Shown here in pieces: positions 20,492 through 28,600 of a stretch of DNA of 35,769 nt. Source of the stretch: a virus. The stretch's first letter is position 1. The number at the start of each line of letters is the position of its first letter. The position numbers and the translations under genes were made by a program. The notes under the pieces are model-generated. The model was given only the letters and a program-made list of their open reading frames with translations, ran no database searches and was not told the origin of the DNA. The DNA lies in the IMG/VR virus record IMGVR_UViG_3300030329_001504, positions 1 to 35,769 of that record; one strand, 5' to 3'.

Positions 20492-23071
20492 CTACAATAT
20501 TCTATCCCTAGTAGAATTAGCCCTTTCCAATGCTACTACTAAATCTTGTCCACGTAATTCAAAAGAGCCACCCACATTTACTTGTTGCGCTCTATTATTA
20601 GACCCTATAAGCCCCTTTAATCTATCTAATGGCGCTACTACTTCAGGATTGCTTTTAGCACCAGGATATTCGCCCATAAGTCCCATTGTAGGCGCACTAA
20701 TTATACCACCTTTAGCAAACTTTTTAGTTTTTTTCATTGCAGACGATACAGCCCCAACAGCCATTGCTATAAGTGCTGGTAGTACGAATGCAGCAGCAGC
20801 ACCGAATCCTTTTGCACTTTGTGTAGCGCCTTCTACTGCGTTACCAACAGATGCCCCACCAGAAGTAGATATTTTAGCTGCTGCATTTGCCCCTAAAACA
20901 GCAGTTAAAGCTGAATCTGATGCCATTTGCATAGCATCAGTAGTGTTTTTGTTTGTGGCTTTTTGACTATCTGCTAACATCATTTGTAATTGTCCAGCTA
21001 AATATTCAGTAACCATATTCATAAACGTACTTAAAAATTCACCTAGAGCAGTACCAGCAACACCCATACTTTCAACTATTGAATTGCCTAAATGACTAAA
21101 ACTAGCTTGTAATGATTGTGCTGTACTGTCAGCTGTCCAACCTAATTTTTCTAATAAAGTAATTCTTTCTTCTATTTTTTTATTATCATCACCACCACTT
21201 GCCAATTTTTTATTCAAATTTGCAAATGGGTTGCTACCACCTGAACCATCATCACCACCACTTGAACCAGAACCACCACCACCACTTGAACCAGAACCAC
21301 CACCACCAGAAAATACCCCCACTATTTTATTTTTTACATCTTTAGCTAAATCTTCAATACCATCAAACATTCCTTCTGTAACTTCTTTAACATCAGTATT
21401 GTCCATTGTATTTCTAAAACCCTTAACAACATTTTCTGCCAATTTATTACCAATTTCATCAGCCCCATCTGATGTATTTTCAAAAATTTCACTAACACCA
21501 TCGCCTATTGATTTTGCAGCACCAGATATACCTTCTTTAAATTTATCCCAATCAAGCGTAAATACACCCATAATTATATCACCAACATTTTTAAATAAAT
21601 CCCAAACCATTTTTCCAAATGCCTTAAAATTTTTCCATCCAGTTTTTAGTGAAATTGTAATAAAATCAAAAACAGATTTAAAGACAGCACCTATTAATTC
21701 CACAGCACCCCTAATTAATAAACTTTCATTATATAGTTTAATAAACCAATTTATAACATTAACAATAATTGTTTTTATTTGACCCCAATATTTATAAAAT
21801 GCAAAGGCAATCCCAGTAACAGCAGCAATAATTAAAGTAGCTGGTGACAATAATGCACCAAACAAACTAATTAGAGAACCCACCAATGTTATTATAGTTG
21901 GCAATGCTATTGCTAACCCTCCAAATGCTAAAATTAGCTTTTGCATTGTAGGGTCTAGTTCTGTAAATCTTTTATATAAATTTTGTATAAACCCAGCTAA
22001 TTTTTGAACAGCTGGTACTACTGCAACTAATAATTGTTGCCCTAAACTCATTAAAGTTTCTTTAGCACTATTTAAAGATTTTTGAAATTGAAAACTTGCA
22101 GATTCTTCAGTTATACGAAATGCTTCAGCAGTTGAACCAGCACTATTTGCCAATTCGTCAAATATTTTTTTGGCATCCTCCATACCAGCGCCAGTTAAAT
22201 CTAACACACCTTTTAACGCTCTAATATTTGGAAATATGTCAGTAATGTTAACACCAAATTCTGTGGTCTTATTTTTTAACATTTCAAGTGTTGACATTAG
22301 CCCTTCTTCTGCTAAACTTTTTTGCACACCTTCTGTACTTAACCCCATACTTGCTAATGCCTTTTCAGCTTCACTTGTTGGTTTTTTTAATGATGCTAAT
22401 ATTGCTGTTAATTGTGTAGCCCCAACAGCAGCATTTGTACCAGTACGTGACATTGCTGCCATCGCAGCACCTACTTGGTCAAACGATACACCCATATTAG
22501 ATGCTATTGGTATCACAGCACCCATTGAACTAGCTAATTCACTAGCTTCTAATTTACCTTCACGAACAGCAGCAGTTAATACATCAGTGGCTTTTTCAGC
22601 TGTTAATCCTGAATCGCCATATGCGTTCATTGCTGATGTTGCCAAATCAGCAACATTTTTAGTTTCGCCTAATCCACTAGCAGCGCCTTTCAATGACATT
22701 TCAAGGGCATTCATAGCTGAATCACCTTCAAGTCCAGCAGATGTTATAAAAAATAATGCTTCAGCAGCTTCACGTGAAGATACACCAGTATCACGTGCAA
22801 GTTCTTTTACTTTTTGACCCATTTTATCAACCTCGCCACCAGCAATACCAACCAATGCTTTTATTTTAGTCATTGATTTGTCAAAGTCCAATGCCATTTT
22901 AACACTAGCACCACCAGCCAATGCAAGTGGTAATGCAAACTTTTGCATTGAACCACCTATTGATTTTAATTTGCCACCAAATTTTTGAAGTTTACTTGAT
23001 GCAGTATTTAATGCGCCAGTAAATCCTGAAGTGTTTGCAGTTAAATTTAATTGTAACCTTTGTTGAGCCAT
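20492..23071 (-). CDS. Tail tape measure protein (TP901 type)
   Basis: 859 residues. Residues about 60-340 hold the PhageMin_Tail / TP901 domain (ELARDTGVSSREAAEALFFI, ... AAVREGKLEASELASSMGAV, ... GAAMAAMSRTGTNAAVGATQ). Hydrophobic segments follow at about 380-440, then a Gly/Ser linker near 600 (GGGGSGSSGGGGSGSSGG) and a conserved C-terminal KFAKGGIISAPTMGLMGEYP region. The protein sets tail length and enters the host envelope during ejection. It has its own candidate -7 element and terminator-separated upstream gap, unlike the usual tight coupling to the chaperone gene. Confidence 0.93.
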   Translation of the reverse strand: MAQQRLQLNLTANTSGFTGALNTASSKLQKFGGKLKSIGGSMQKFALPLALAGGASVKMALDFDKSMTKIKALVGIAGGEVDKMGQKVKELARDTGVSSREAAEALFFITSAGLEGDSAMNALEMSLKGAASGLGETKNVADLATSAMNAYGDSGLTAEKATDVLTAAVREGKLEASELASSMGAVIPIASNMGVSFDQVGAAMAAMSRTGTNAAVGATQLTAILASLKKPTSEAEKALASMGLSTEGVQKSLAEEGLMSTLEMLKNKTTEFGVNITDIFPNIRALKGVLDLTGAGMEDAKKIFDELANSAGSTAEAFRITEESASFQFQKSLNSAKETLMSLGQQLLVAVVPAVQKLAGFIQNLYKRFTELDPTMQKLILAFGGLAIALPTIITLVGSLISLFGALLSPATLIIAAVTGIAFAFYKYWGQIKTIIVNVINWFIKLYNESLLIRGAVELIGAVFKSVFDFITISLKTGWKNFKAFGKMVWDLFKNVGDIIMGVFTLDWDKFKEGISGAAKSIGDGVSEIFENTSDGADEIGNKLAENVVKGFRNTMDNTDVKEVTEGMFDGIEDLAKDVKNKIVGVFSGGGGSGSSGGGGSGSSGGDDGSGGSNPFANLNKKLASGGDDNKKIEERITLLEKLGWTADSTAQSLQASFSHLGNSIVESMGVAGTALGEFLSTFMNMVTEYLAGQLQMMLADSQKATNKNTTDAMQMASDSALTAVLGANAAAKISTSGGASVGNAVEGATQSAKGFGAAAAFVLPALIAMAVGAVSSAMKKTKKFAKGGIISAPTMGLMGEYPGAKSNPEVVAPLDRLKGLIGSNNRAQQVNVGGSFELRGQDLVVALERANSTRDRIL
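21236..21310. repeat. Short tandem repeat encoding Gly/Ser linker in the tape measure
   Basis: Near-identical units of about 24 bases containing CCACCACTTGAACCAGAA (plus strand) encode GGGGSGSS. Such repeats can change copy number by slippage or annealing. Confidence 0.6.
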
Positions 23072-23088
23072 AAGAAATATATATTAAG

Positions 23089-23096
23089 CAAAAATA
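23089..23096 (-). promoter_or_regulatory. -7 element TATTTTTG before the tape measure gene
   Basis: Perfect TAnnTTTG one base after the T-run of the terminator at 23097-23124, 17 bases before the tape measure ATG. No -33 TTTG at the expected spacing. Confidence 0.4.
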
Positions 23097-23124
23097 CAAA
23101 AAAATGACTACTTCTTTTTTAGTC
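23097..23124 (-). terminator. Possible intrinsic terminator before the tape measure
   Basis: Minus strand: GACTA, 9-base loop, TAGTC, then ATTTTTTTG. The stem has only five pairs, so strength is doubtful, but the T-run is good. Confidence 0.5.
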
Positions 23125-23335
23125 AAAAAACAGCAAAAAAAACGCCAAAAAGTATAAATACCTAACATCTTGTTTAAAGGCATTTTTAAGCGATTTAAGA
23201 CACTTTACCCCCTCTGGCATATAATTATATTAAAAAGTCGAGATAATGCAACAGTCAAAATTTCCCTTCGTAGAAAATGAAAATTTTTTTTCATTTCTAT
23301 TTTACATAATATTAAAATTTTTTTAAGAATTTTAG
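23125..23335. other. Non-coding gap between frameshift extension and tape measure
   Basis: I find no convincing gene. Contents: a minus-strand run of Gs within GGGGGTAAAGTG near 23200-23213, an AT-rich imperfect inverted repeat (arms at 23273-23283 and 23289-23297), and a weak 26-codon ORF on the plus strand. Unusual in an otherwise packed tail region. Confidence 0.5.
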
Positions 23336-23674
23336 CTACTTTTTTTTAGAAACACTATCAATTTTTGCCTTAAATTTTTCGTATTGTTCACGTGTAGATT
23401 TTGGTTTACCACGCTCTAAATATACGTCTTGTGGCAGTGGAAATAACTTGTCTGGGGTTATCATATTTGCACGTTTATCTACATTAATATTATATAGCAT
23501 CATCGCAATATAGCGTGTGCGTTCCCAATGTAAATTTTGTTTGATTGTGTGTGCTTCGCCTAATAGTTGATTTTCTTTCCAAGTTTGCGACCAAAAGTTT
23601 TTAGGCGAAATTCCAACTTGACCTATATAATAATCTAATATATCGTCCCAACTAATAGTCGCATCTACTTTCCC
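23336..23674 (-). CDS. Frameshift extension of the tail assembly chaperone (gpT part of gpGT)
   Basis: This frame has no start of its own but is open from the slippery site to TAG at 23336-23338. It adds 110 residues after Gly-Lys shared with the 0-frame: VDATISWDDILDYYIGQVG, then NFWSQTWKENQLLGEAHTI, with a C-terminus rich in Lys. Ribosomes slipping -1 on GGGAAAG would make a 238-residue fusion from the start at 24051. In lambda, gpGT brings the tail tube protein to the tape measure; gene order here (tube, chaperone, tape measure) is the same. Confidence 0.85.
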   Translation of the reverse strand, partial: GKVDATISWDDILDYYIGQVGISPKNFWSQTWKENQLLGEAHTIKQNLHWERTRYIAMMLYNINVDKRANMITPDKLFPLPQDVYLERGKPKSTREQYEKFKAKIDSVSKKK

Positions 23675-24051
23675 TTGCTAGATTTTTTAGTAGATTTTTC
23701 AACATTCCTTTTTATACCAACATTTAATTCATTACCAAGTATTTTAGATTCCATCATTGCACCAACAATTTCTTCTATTTTTTCAGCTGGTAATTCATCT
23801 AACCAACTACCTACTTTATAAATAGTATAATCAATTTCATTACCTTCTTCTTGGTCAAAAGCTAAAAGCGCTGAATATATCAGCGCTCTAATACTTGATA
23901 GTGATATTCCTTTTTGAAATATTTCACCAATTTGTTCTATTGGTACATTTAATTCATCAGTAAAATTCGCCCAAAAATTCATTGAGAAATGCATTGTACG
24001 ATTTTTACCACCCATTTTTATTGAGTAATAACCCCTCTTTCTGTTTGCCAT
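23665..24051 (-). CDS. Tail assembly chaperone (gpG-like), 0-frame product
   Basis: 128 residues. Mostly helical: MHFSMNFWANFTDELNVPIE, IGEIFQKGISLSSIRALIYS, ALLAFDQEEGNEIDY, KVGSWLDELPAEKIEEIV, with a Lys/Ser-rich end. This arrangement fits gpG-type chaperones in flavophages (an 'FxxNxWAxF' type start and an acidic middle). It ends at TAG immediately after GGGAAAG, so some ribosomes read on in the -1 frame. It lies 17 bases after the tail-tube gene and shares its promoter. Confidence 0.85.
   Translation of the reverse strand: MANRKRGYYSIKMGGKNRTMHFSMNFWANFTDELNVPIEQIGEIFQKGISLSSIRALIYSALLAFDQEEGNEIDYTIYKVGSWLDELPAEKIEEIVGAMMESKILGNELNVGIKRNVEKSTKKSSKGK
23668..23674 (-). promoter_or_regulatory. 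Programmed -1 ribosomal frameshift site GGGAAAG
   Basis: On the minus strand the 0-frame codons are GGA AAG followed by TAG; with the preceding G this is G-GGA-AAG, a perfect X-XXY-YYZ slippery heptamer and the same heptamer as used in lambda gpG-gpGT. After slippage the reading is GGG AAA GTA. Confidence 0.88.
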
Positions 24052-24068
24052 AAATTCTTAATTAATTA

Positions 24069-24476
24069 TTAATTAGTAGATTTTGTAATGCTTCCAGTCA
24101 ATGTAATCGAACCTGAATAGCTTACAGGTGATTCCATTTCAGCTGATTGCTCTACACTAGATAAATAACCTTCAGCAGTATATACAGCATCACCAGTTTC
24201 GGCAGTACCAAATACGCAAGTTATTTGTGTTCTAGCTAAAAGAAAATCAGCCATTTCAATAGCATTACTACTATCACTATAATCAACTAACCCTTCAAAA
24301 GAAATTTCACCACTTATAACACCAGCAATTACTTCTTGAAAACCACTTGAATTTTTAGTAGTCGCTTCTGGTAAGTCGTTAGATAGTGTTAATGAACAAC
24401 TTGTAGTGTGTCCTAGTGTTACAGTTTCAATCTTTAAAAGCAAATTAGTTCCATTAAATACTGATGTTGTAGCCAT
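24069..24476 (-). CDS. Tail tube protein 1
   Basis: 135 residues, beta-rich: LLLKIETVTLGHTTSCSLTL, SGFQEVIAGVISGEISFEGL, VDYSDSSNAIEMADFLLART and SPVSYSGSITLTGSITKS. The pattern matches TP901-1-like phage major tail proteins, which stack as hexamers to make the tube. It is directly upstream of the chaperone genes, the canonical place of the tube gene, and has its own TATATTTG 35 bases upstream. A paralogue lies next to it. Confidence 0.8.
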   Translation of the reverse strand: MATTSVFNGTNLLLKIETVTLGHTTSCSLTLSNDLPEATTKNSSGFQEVIAGVISGEISFEGLVDYSDSSNAIEMADFLLARTQITCVFGTAETGDAVYTAEGYLSSVEQSAEMESPVSYSGSITLTGSITKSTN

Positions 24477-24511
24477 TTTTTATTTTTTTTTATTCGTTAT
24501 TAATATTTACA

Positions 24512-24519
24512 CAAATATA
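24512..24519 (-). promoter_or_regulatory. -7 element TATATTTG before tail tube 1
   Basis: Perfect TAnnTTTG in the intergenic gap, 35 bases before the ATG at 24476, preceded by an A-run on the minus strand. A separate start here could give the tube protein the high level it needs. No clear -33 box. Confidence 0.45.
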
Positions 24520-24531
24520 CAATTTTTTTTA

Positions 24532-24999
24532 TTAAGCATTATTCCATTCAAAGTTAGCATTATTCCATAAAATATCGGCAGTATTCCAATACCTATCACC
24601 AGAATCATCTTGAACTGTAAAAGGATTTATTAATGTAATTTCCAAATCATATGATACAAGATTTTCCATATCACCAACTTGTTCTACATTATTTATATAC
24701 CCTTTGCCAGTTAATGTAATTCCTTCAAATGCTTCTTGTGTAAATACCCATTCATTGACTTCTTTAGTTAAAACCATTGATGCGAGTTGGTCAAAATTAA
24801 CTGTATCGCTATAATCTACTAGACCAGCAACAGAAATTGTCCCTGACCTAATACCAGCGATTACCTCTTTAAAACCTAACGAATCTTTTGATGTTGCATC
24901 AGGCAAATCTACATTCAATGAAAATCTTGATTGTGTGGAATGACCTAATAAATTCCCATTATGGAACAACCCAAAAGATGTCCCATTAATTAGTGCCAT
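24532..24999 (-). CDS. Tail tube protein 2 (paralogue with Trp/Asn-rich C-terminus)
   Basis: 155 residues. The central part aligns by eye with tail tube 1: DLPDATSKDSLGFKEVIAGI, SGTISVAGLVDYSD, GKGYINNVEQVGDMENLVSY. It differs by a C-terminal extension with the tandem ILWNNAN / EWNNA pattern (about 137-155). It may form a special ring (tip or terminator), an alternative tube, or a surface-exposed decoration. Transcribed just before tail tube 1 and overlapping the 81-residue gene by one base. Confidence 0.75.
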   Translation of the reverse strand: MALINGTSFGLFHNGNLLGHSTQSRFSLNVDLPDATSKDSLGFKEVIAGIRSGTISVAGLVDYSDTVNFDQLASMVLTKEVNEWVFTQEAFEGITLTGKGYINNVEQVGDMENLVSYDLEITLINPFTVQDDSGDRYWNTADILWNNANFEWNNA

Positions 25000-25244
25000 T
25001 ATTCTTTATTTTGTTCTTCTTCTTTTATGACTTCAAACGAACCATCCTTTAAATCAACATTAATCTTACCATATTTTTCAACTAACTCTTTTCTAAAATT
25101 TTCAGCATCTTCTTCAAGATTGTCATATGCTTTATGCAATTTTTTAGTTTGTATTGCTATTGCACCAATATCGTGATGTATAGCATTTCTAGTAGCTTCT
25201 TGTTGCTTTAATTTTTCAAATTCTTCTTCAGATAAATTCCCCAT
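24999..25244 (-). CDS. Small coiled-coil protein between tail tube and fibre genes
   Basis: 81 residues, strongly charged helix: EEEFEKLKQQEATRNAIHHD, then KKLHKAYDNLEEDAENFRKE and KYGKINVDLKDGSFEVI. I recall similar small proteins (helix followed by K-Y-G-x-x-x-x-N-L-x-D-G) in the tail region of flavophages; none has a known role. The one-base overlap with tail tube 2 suggests coupling. A chaperone or structural connector role is inference. Confidence 0.65.
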   Translation of the reverse strand: MGNLSEEEFEKLKQQEATRNAIHHDIGAIAIQTKKLHKAYDNLEEDAENFRKELVEKYGKINVDLKDGSFEVIKEEEQNKE

Positions 25245-25266
25245 TTTGTGTTTTTTAAATTATTAA

Positions 25267-25590
25267 TTATTCTTCGCCTGGTAGTGGTAAAGTTTCCGTA
25301 GTTGGATTTTCCTTTTCGCTTATTTGTGCATCAACATTTGATTTCATTTGCACCATATCCATTAGTGGTTCAATCCAAGATACAACAATATCTTTAGTCA
25401 AATCAGCATATGGTGTAAAATTATCAGGGTCAGGCGAACCAACTGTTTGTGTACCAATGATAGTGCCTGTATTATTAGACCCATCCACGCCATTATAACG
25501 CCAATGCACATTATATACAACAGTTGACAAATCACCTTCAGTCGGTCTGCAATCAATAGCTGGAATATCCCAAGTATAAGTATTTGCCAT
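25267..25590 (-). CDS. Small structural-region protein (DUF7936-like)
   Basis: 107 residues. TYTWDIPAIDCRPTEGDLST, then VVYNVHWRYNGVDGS and DPDNFTPYADLTKDIVVSWI, with LPLPGEE at the end. This is the pattern of a small protein found near tail fibre genes of cyanophages and other marine phages (the family I know as DUF7936). Beta-rich, without membrane segments. Probably a virion component associated with fibre or tail, by position only. TATATTTG lies 15 bases upstream of its ATG. Confidence 0.65.
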   Translation of the reverse strand: MANTYTWDIPAIDCRPTEGDLSTVVYNVHWRYNGVDGSNNTGTIIGTQTVGSPDPDNFTPYADLTKDIVVSWIEPLMDMVQMKSNVDAQISEKENPTTETLPLPGEE

Positions 25591-25605
25591 AGTATTTATT
25601 TTTTA

Positions 25606-25613
25606 CAAATATA
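25606..25613 (-). promoter_or_regulatory. -7 element TATATTTG after the fibre gene
   Basis: Perfect TAnnTTTG in the 32-base gap between fibre stop and the next ATG (15 bases upstream of it). The -33 region lies in the fibre 3' end and has no TTTG. Confidence 0.4.
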
Positions 25614-25622
25614 CAAATTTTA

Positions 25623-28600
25623 TTATTTTTCTAGTGCGCTAACTCTAGCTTTTAAATCATCATTTTCTTGTTTTAATTCTTTAATAGCGTTTGTTAATAA
25701 TGCTATCATATGCGAATATCCAAGCGCATCAGGTTCATTATTTTCATTGTAGTAAACATATTCATTTAATCCTAAATCGTGTACATCTTCTGCAATTAAC
25801 CCAGCAAATTGTTTACTATCACCATTAATATCATTATAAGTTTTAGGTTGTAATTGTAATACTTCATCTAATCCTTTTGTGTAATCTACAATATTAGTTT
25901 TGTAACGTCTTGATGAAGTAGAACGCTTAATTTCACCACTAGTAGAATCCATATACATATTGGCAAATGAACTTGTTGTGTTACTTCTAGTTGCAGCACC
26001 ACAATTTATTTTTCCATTTTGTGCTATTTCTAAACGCTCACTACCATTAGTACCAAATTTTAAACCAAAATATGATGCTAACATCATCGCTTCAGCACCA
26101 TTAGGTTTTGCAAGTCCATAATGACAATATTCATCACTATCGCCCCACGTATCGCCAACATTCATTCCAATCATTCCTTCATTCAATTTCAATTCTATGT
26201 TGCCAGAAACTACAAATGCTTCAGTTAAACTAGTTGTCCCTATTCCCACACGCCCACTAGAATCAATACGCATACGTTCAGAACCACTAGTATAAAACTT
26301 TTGTGTGTCAGTAGAAAAATATATATAGTTGTTAGTATCACCATTATGATAAATTCCAGTATCTACATATAAACCACCACTAACATCAACACCACTACTT
26401 GTAGTTTCAATTTTTTTATTTCCATTATGGTATAACTCAACAGCACCACCATTAATGAATTTTGCCATTTCTGTGGAATCATCATTATCTCTAATAACAA
26501 CATCATCTTCAGCTAATATTTTTATATCATCACTATCACATCTAATAATCAAATCTCCTGTACTGTTAGATATATAAGAATTATTAGATTCGTGATATAT
26601 TTCCAAATCTGCACCATTTCCGAGTTGTAATTTTTTATCATCATATATTCTAAAATCAACTTGTGTGTGAATGTTGCCTTGACTACCATCAAAAGTCATC
26701 ATTGTTGTTGCAGTACCACTATCATTTTCTGTTTTTATTATGATATTATCGCCATCACTTTGGTTCGTTATACTTAAGTCGCCCTCTTTAGTTAAAACAA
26801 CAGCTTCGCCACCTGACCCTGTATGATAAATATGCATTCTTGAATCACTACCACCTAAATATATTTTTTTACTAGCACCCATATTTAAAGCACCTGAAAA
26901 AGTTGCAGATTGGTCTGAATGATTTATTTGAAATGCATTTGTTCCACCAGAATTTTTAAAGTTCCAGGTGTTAGTTCCTGATTCTAAATAATGGTCGCCA
27001 CCATAATCAAATGTTATTCTTGAATTTGTTGTTATATTGCCTGATGTAATCGTACCAGAAAAAGTTGCGTTGCCACCATTTGACATATCTAGTCGAAGGG
27101 CATCTATTTCAGTTGTGTCGTCAGTACCTCTTAATATTATATCTTTATCTGCTGTTGATGCTTCTATGATAAAATGACTAGAATCTTGCCTTAAAGTGCC
27201 ATAATGAGTACCACCATCTTTAAATCTAATATTACCACCATCAGCATCTAAATTTATTTGACCAGTAGCATCAACATTAAAATCATCAGCAGAACTGATA
27301 GTAAAATGACCTGATGCATTAGATATATCACCAGCAAAAGTTGCATTACCATCCTCATCTATTGTAAATCTATCATTTGTTCCTAAATCTCCTTTGGATA
27401 TTTTAAATTTATCATCATCTGAATTATCAATACCAACTGAATAAGTATCACCTGATATATTGAATTTAATAGCAGCATCACCAGTACTATTATTTTGTAT
27501 AAGTAATTGTTGAGTAGCATCTGTGTCTGATGTTAATATGTGTAGTTTATTTTCAGGAGAAGCAGTCCCAATACCAACTAAACCAGCATTAGTTATTCTT
27601 AATCTATCTGTACTAGCAGTTCTTAAAGTTATTTGTGATGCAGATTGGTTTGCATCTATATGTGCAACAGCATTACTATCAACCCATAAATCTAATCTTT
27701 TATTTCCACCTTGATTATCTTCTAATCTTATAAAAGGTGTGTCACCATATAACATTAATTGTTTGCTAGGCGAAGTAGTTCCTATTCCTAAATTCCCTGA
27801 ACCATCTAACACCATTTTTATATTACCACCAGGTGTGCCAGTTCCCCATTGCATAGTTGCAATATTAGTACCACCGTTTCTTATATAATAAGCGTTGTTG
27901 TTGTTAGTGTTATCAAATACAATAGCATTATTGCTGTCAAGATTTATATGCCCATCTGTACCATTAAGAGTAATTTGACCAGAAAAAGTTGCATCATTGC
28001 TACTTATTGTGATAGGTGCATCAGTCAAAGTATCTGAATCACTCCACATTGTTACAGTGTTTGCAGTACCAGAACCATCTATTGTGCCACCACCACCTGA
28101 TGGTGTTTCCCACGCAACACCACTACCTGTTGATGTTAATACTTGACCATCACTACCTTGTGCGCCATTAATTTTATAATTTGTAGCATCAACACTACCA
28201 GCAAAAGTTGTTGTTCCACTATTATTAAAATAAACTAAACCACTTCCAGCGTTTATGTTTAAATCTTTTGAAGTACCACTACCAAAATAAGAATGACCAG
28301 ATGCTGGGGTTAAAGTAACACTACCACCAAAAGTTGCATTTGTATTACTAGCAATGTGTAATGCTTGAGTATGTCCACTCCCAGCAGTATCAGAATCAGC
28401 ATTTACATAAAATCTATGGTTTTGCATTCCTGCATAAGCACCGTCAGCACTACCATAATAAATAGTATTATTACCATTTTGTTGAAATGTTTGGAAAATA
28501 CTTACGTTATTTCCTTCGTAATTTTCGGTATAAATTCCTGATTGCTTATTTGTGTCAGCAGTAAGATTAGTTGCTATTTTTATTTGACCATACCCACTAC

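Noticed and set aside
21231-21782. 183-residue plus-strand open frame (Pro-rich)
   Set aside because: Antisense of the Gly/Ser linker, which gives runs of Pro; not a gene.
22170-22817. 215-residue plus-strand open frame inside the tape measure gene
   Set aside because: Antisense shadow of an Ala/Ser-rich coding region; low-complexity translation, no start signals.
22992-23183. 63-residue minus-strand ORF over the tape measure start
   Set aside because: It overlaps the tape measure N-terminus in another frame, crosses the terminator-like hairpin and has unlikely composition (Cys/Phe-rich without pattern).
23246-23326. 26-codon plus-strand ORF in the gap upstream of the tape measure
   Set aside because: Only candidate on the plus strand in a gap, Phe-rich from T-runs, no leader or promoter evidence.
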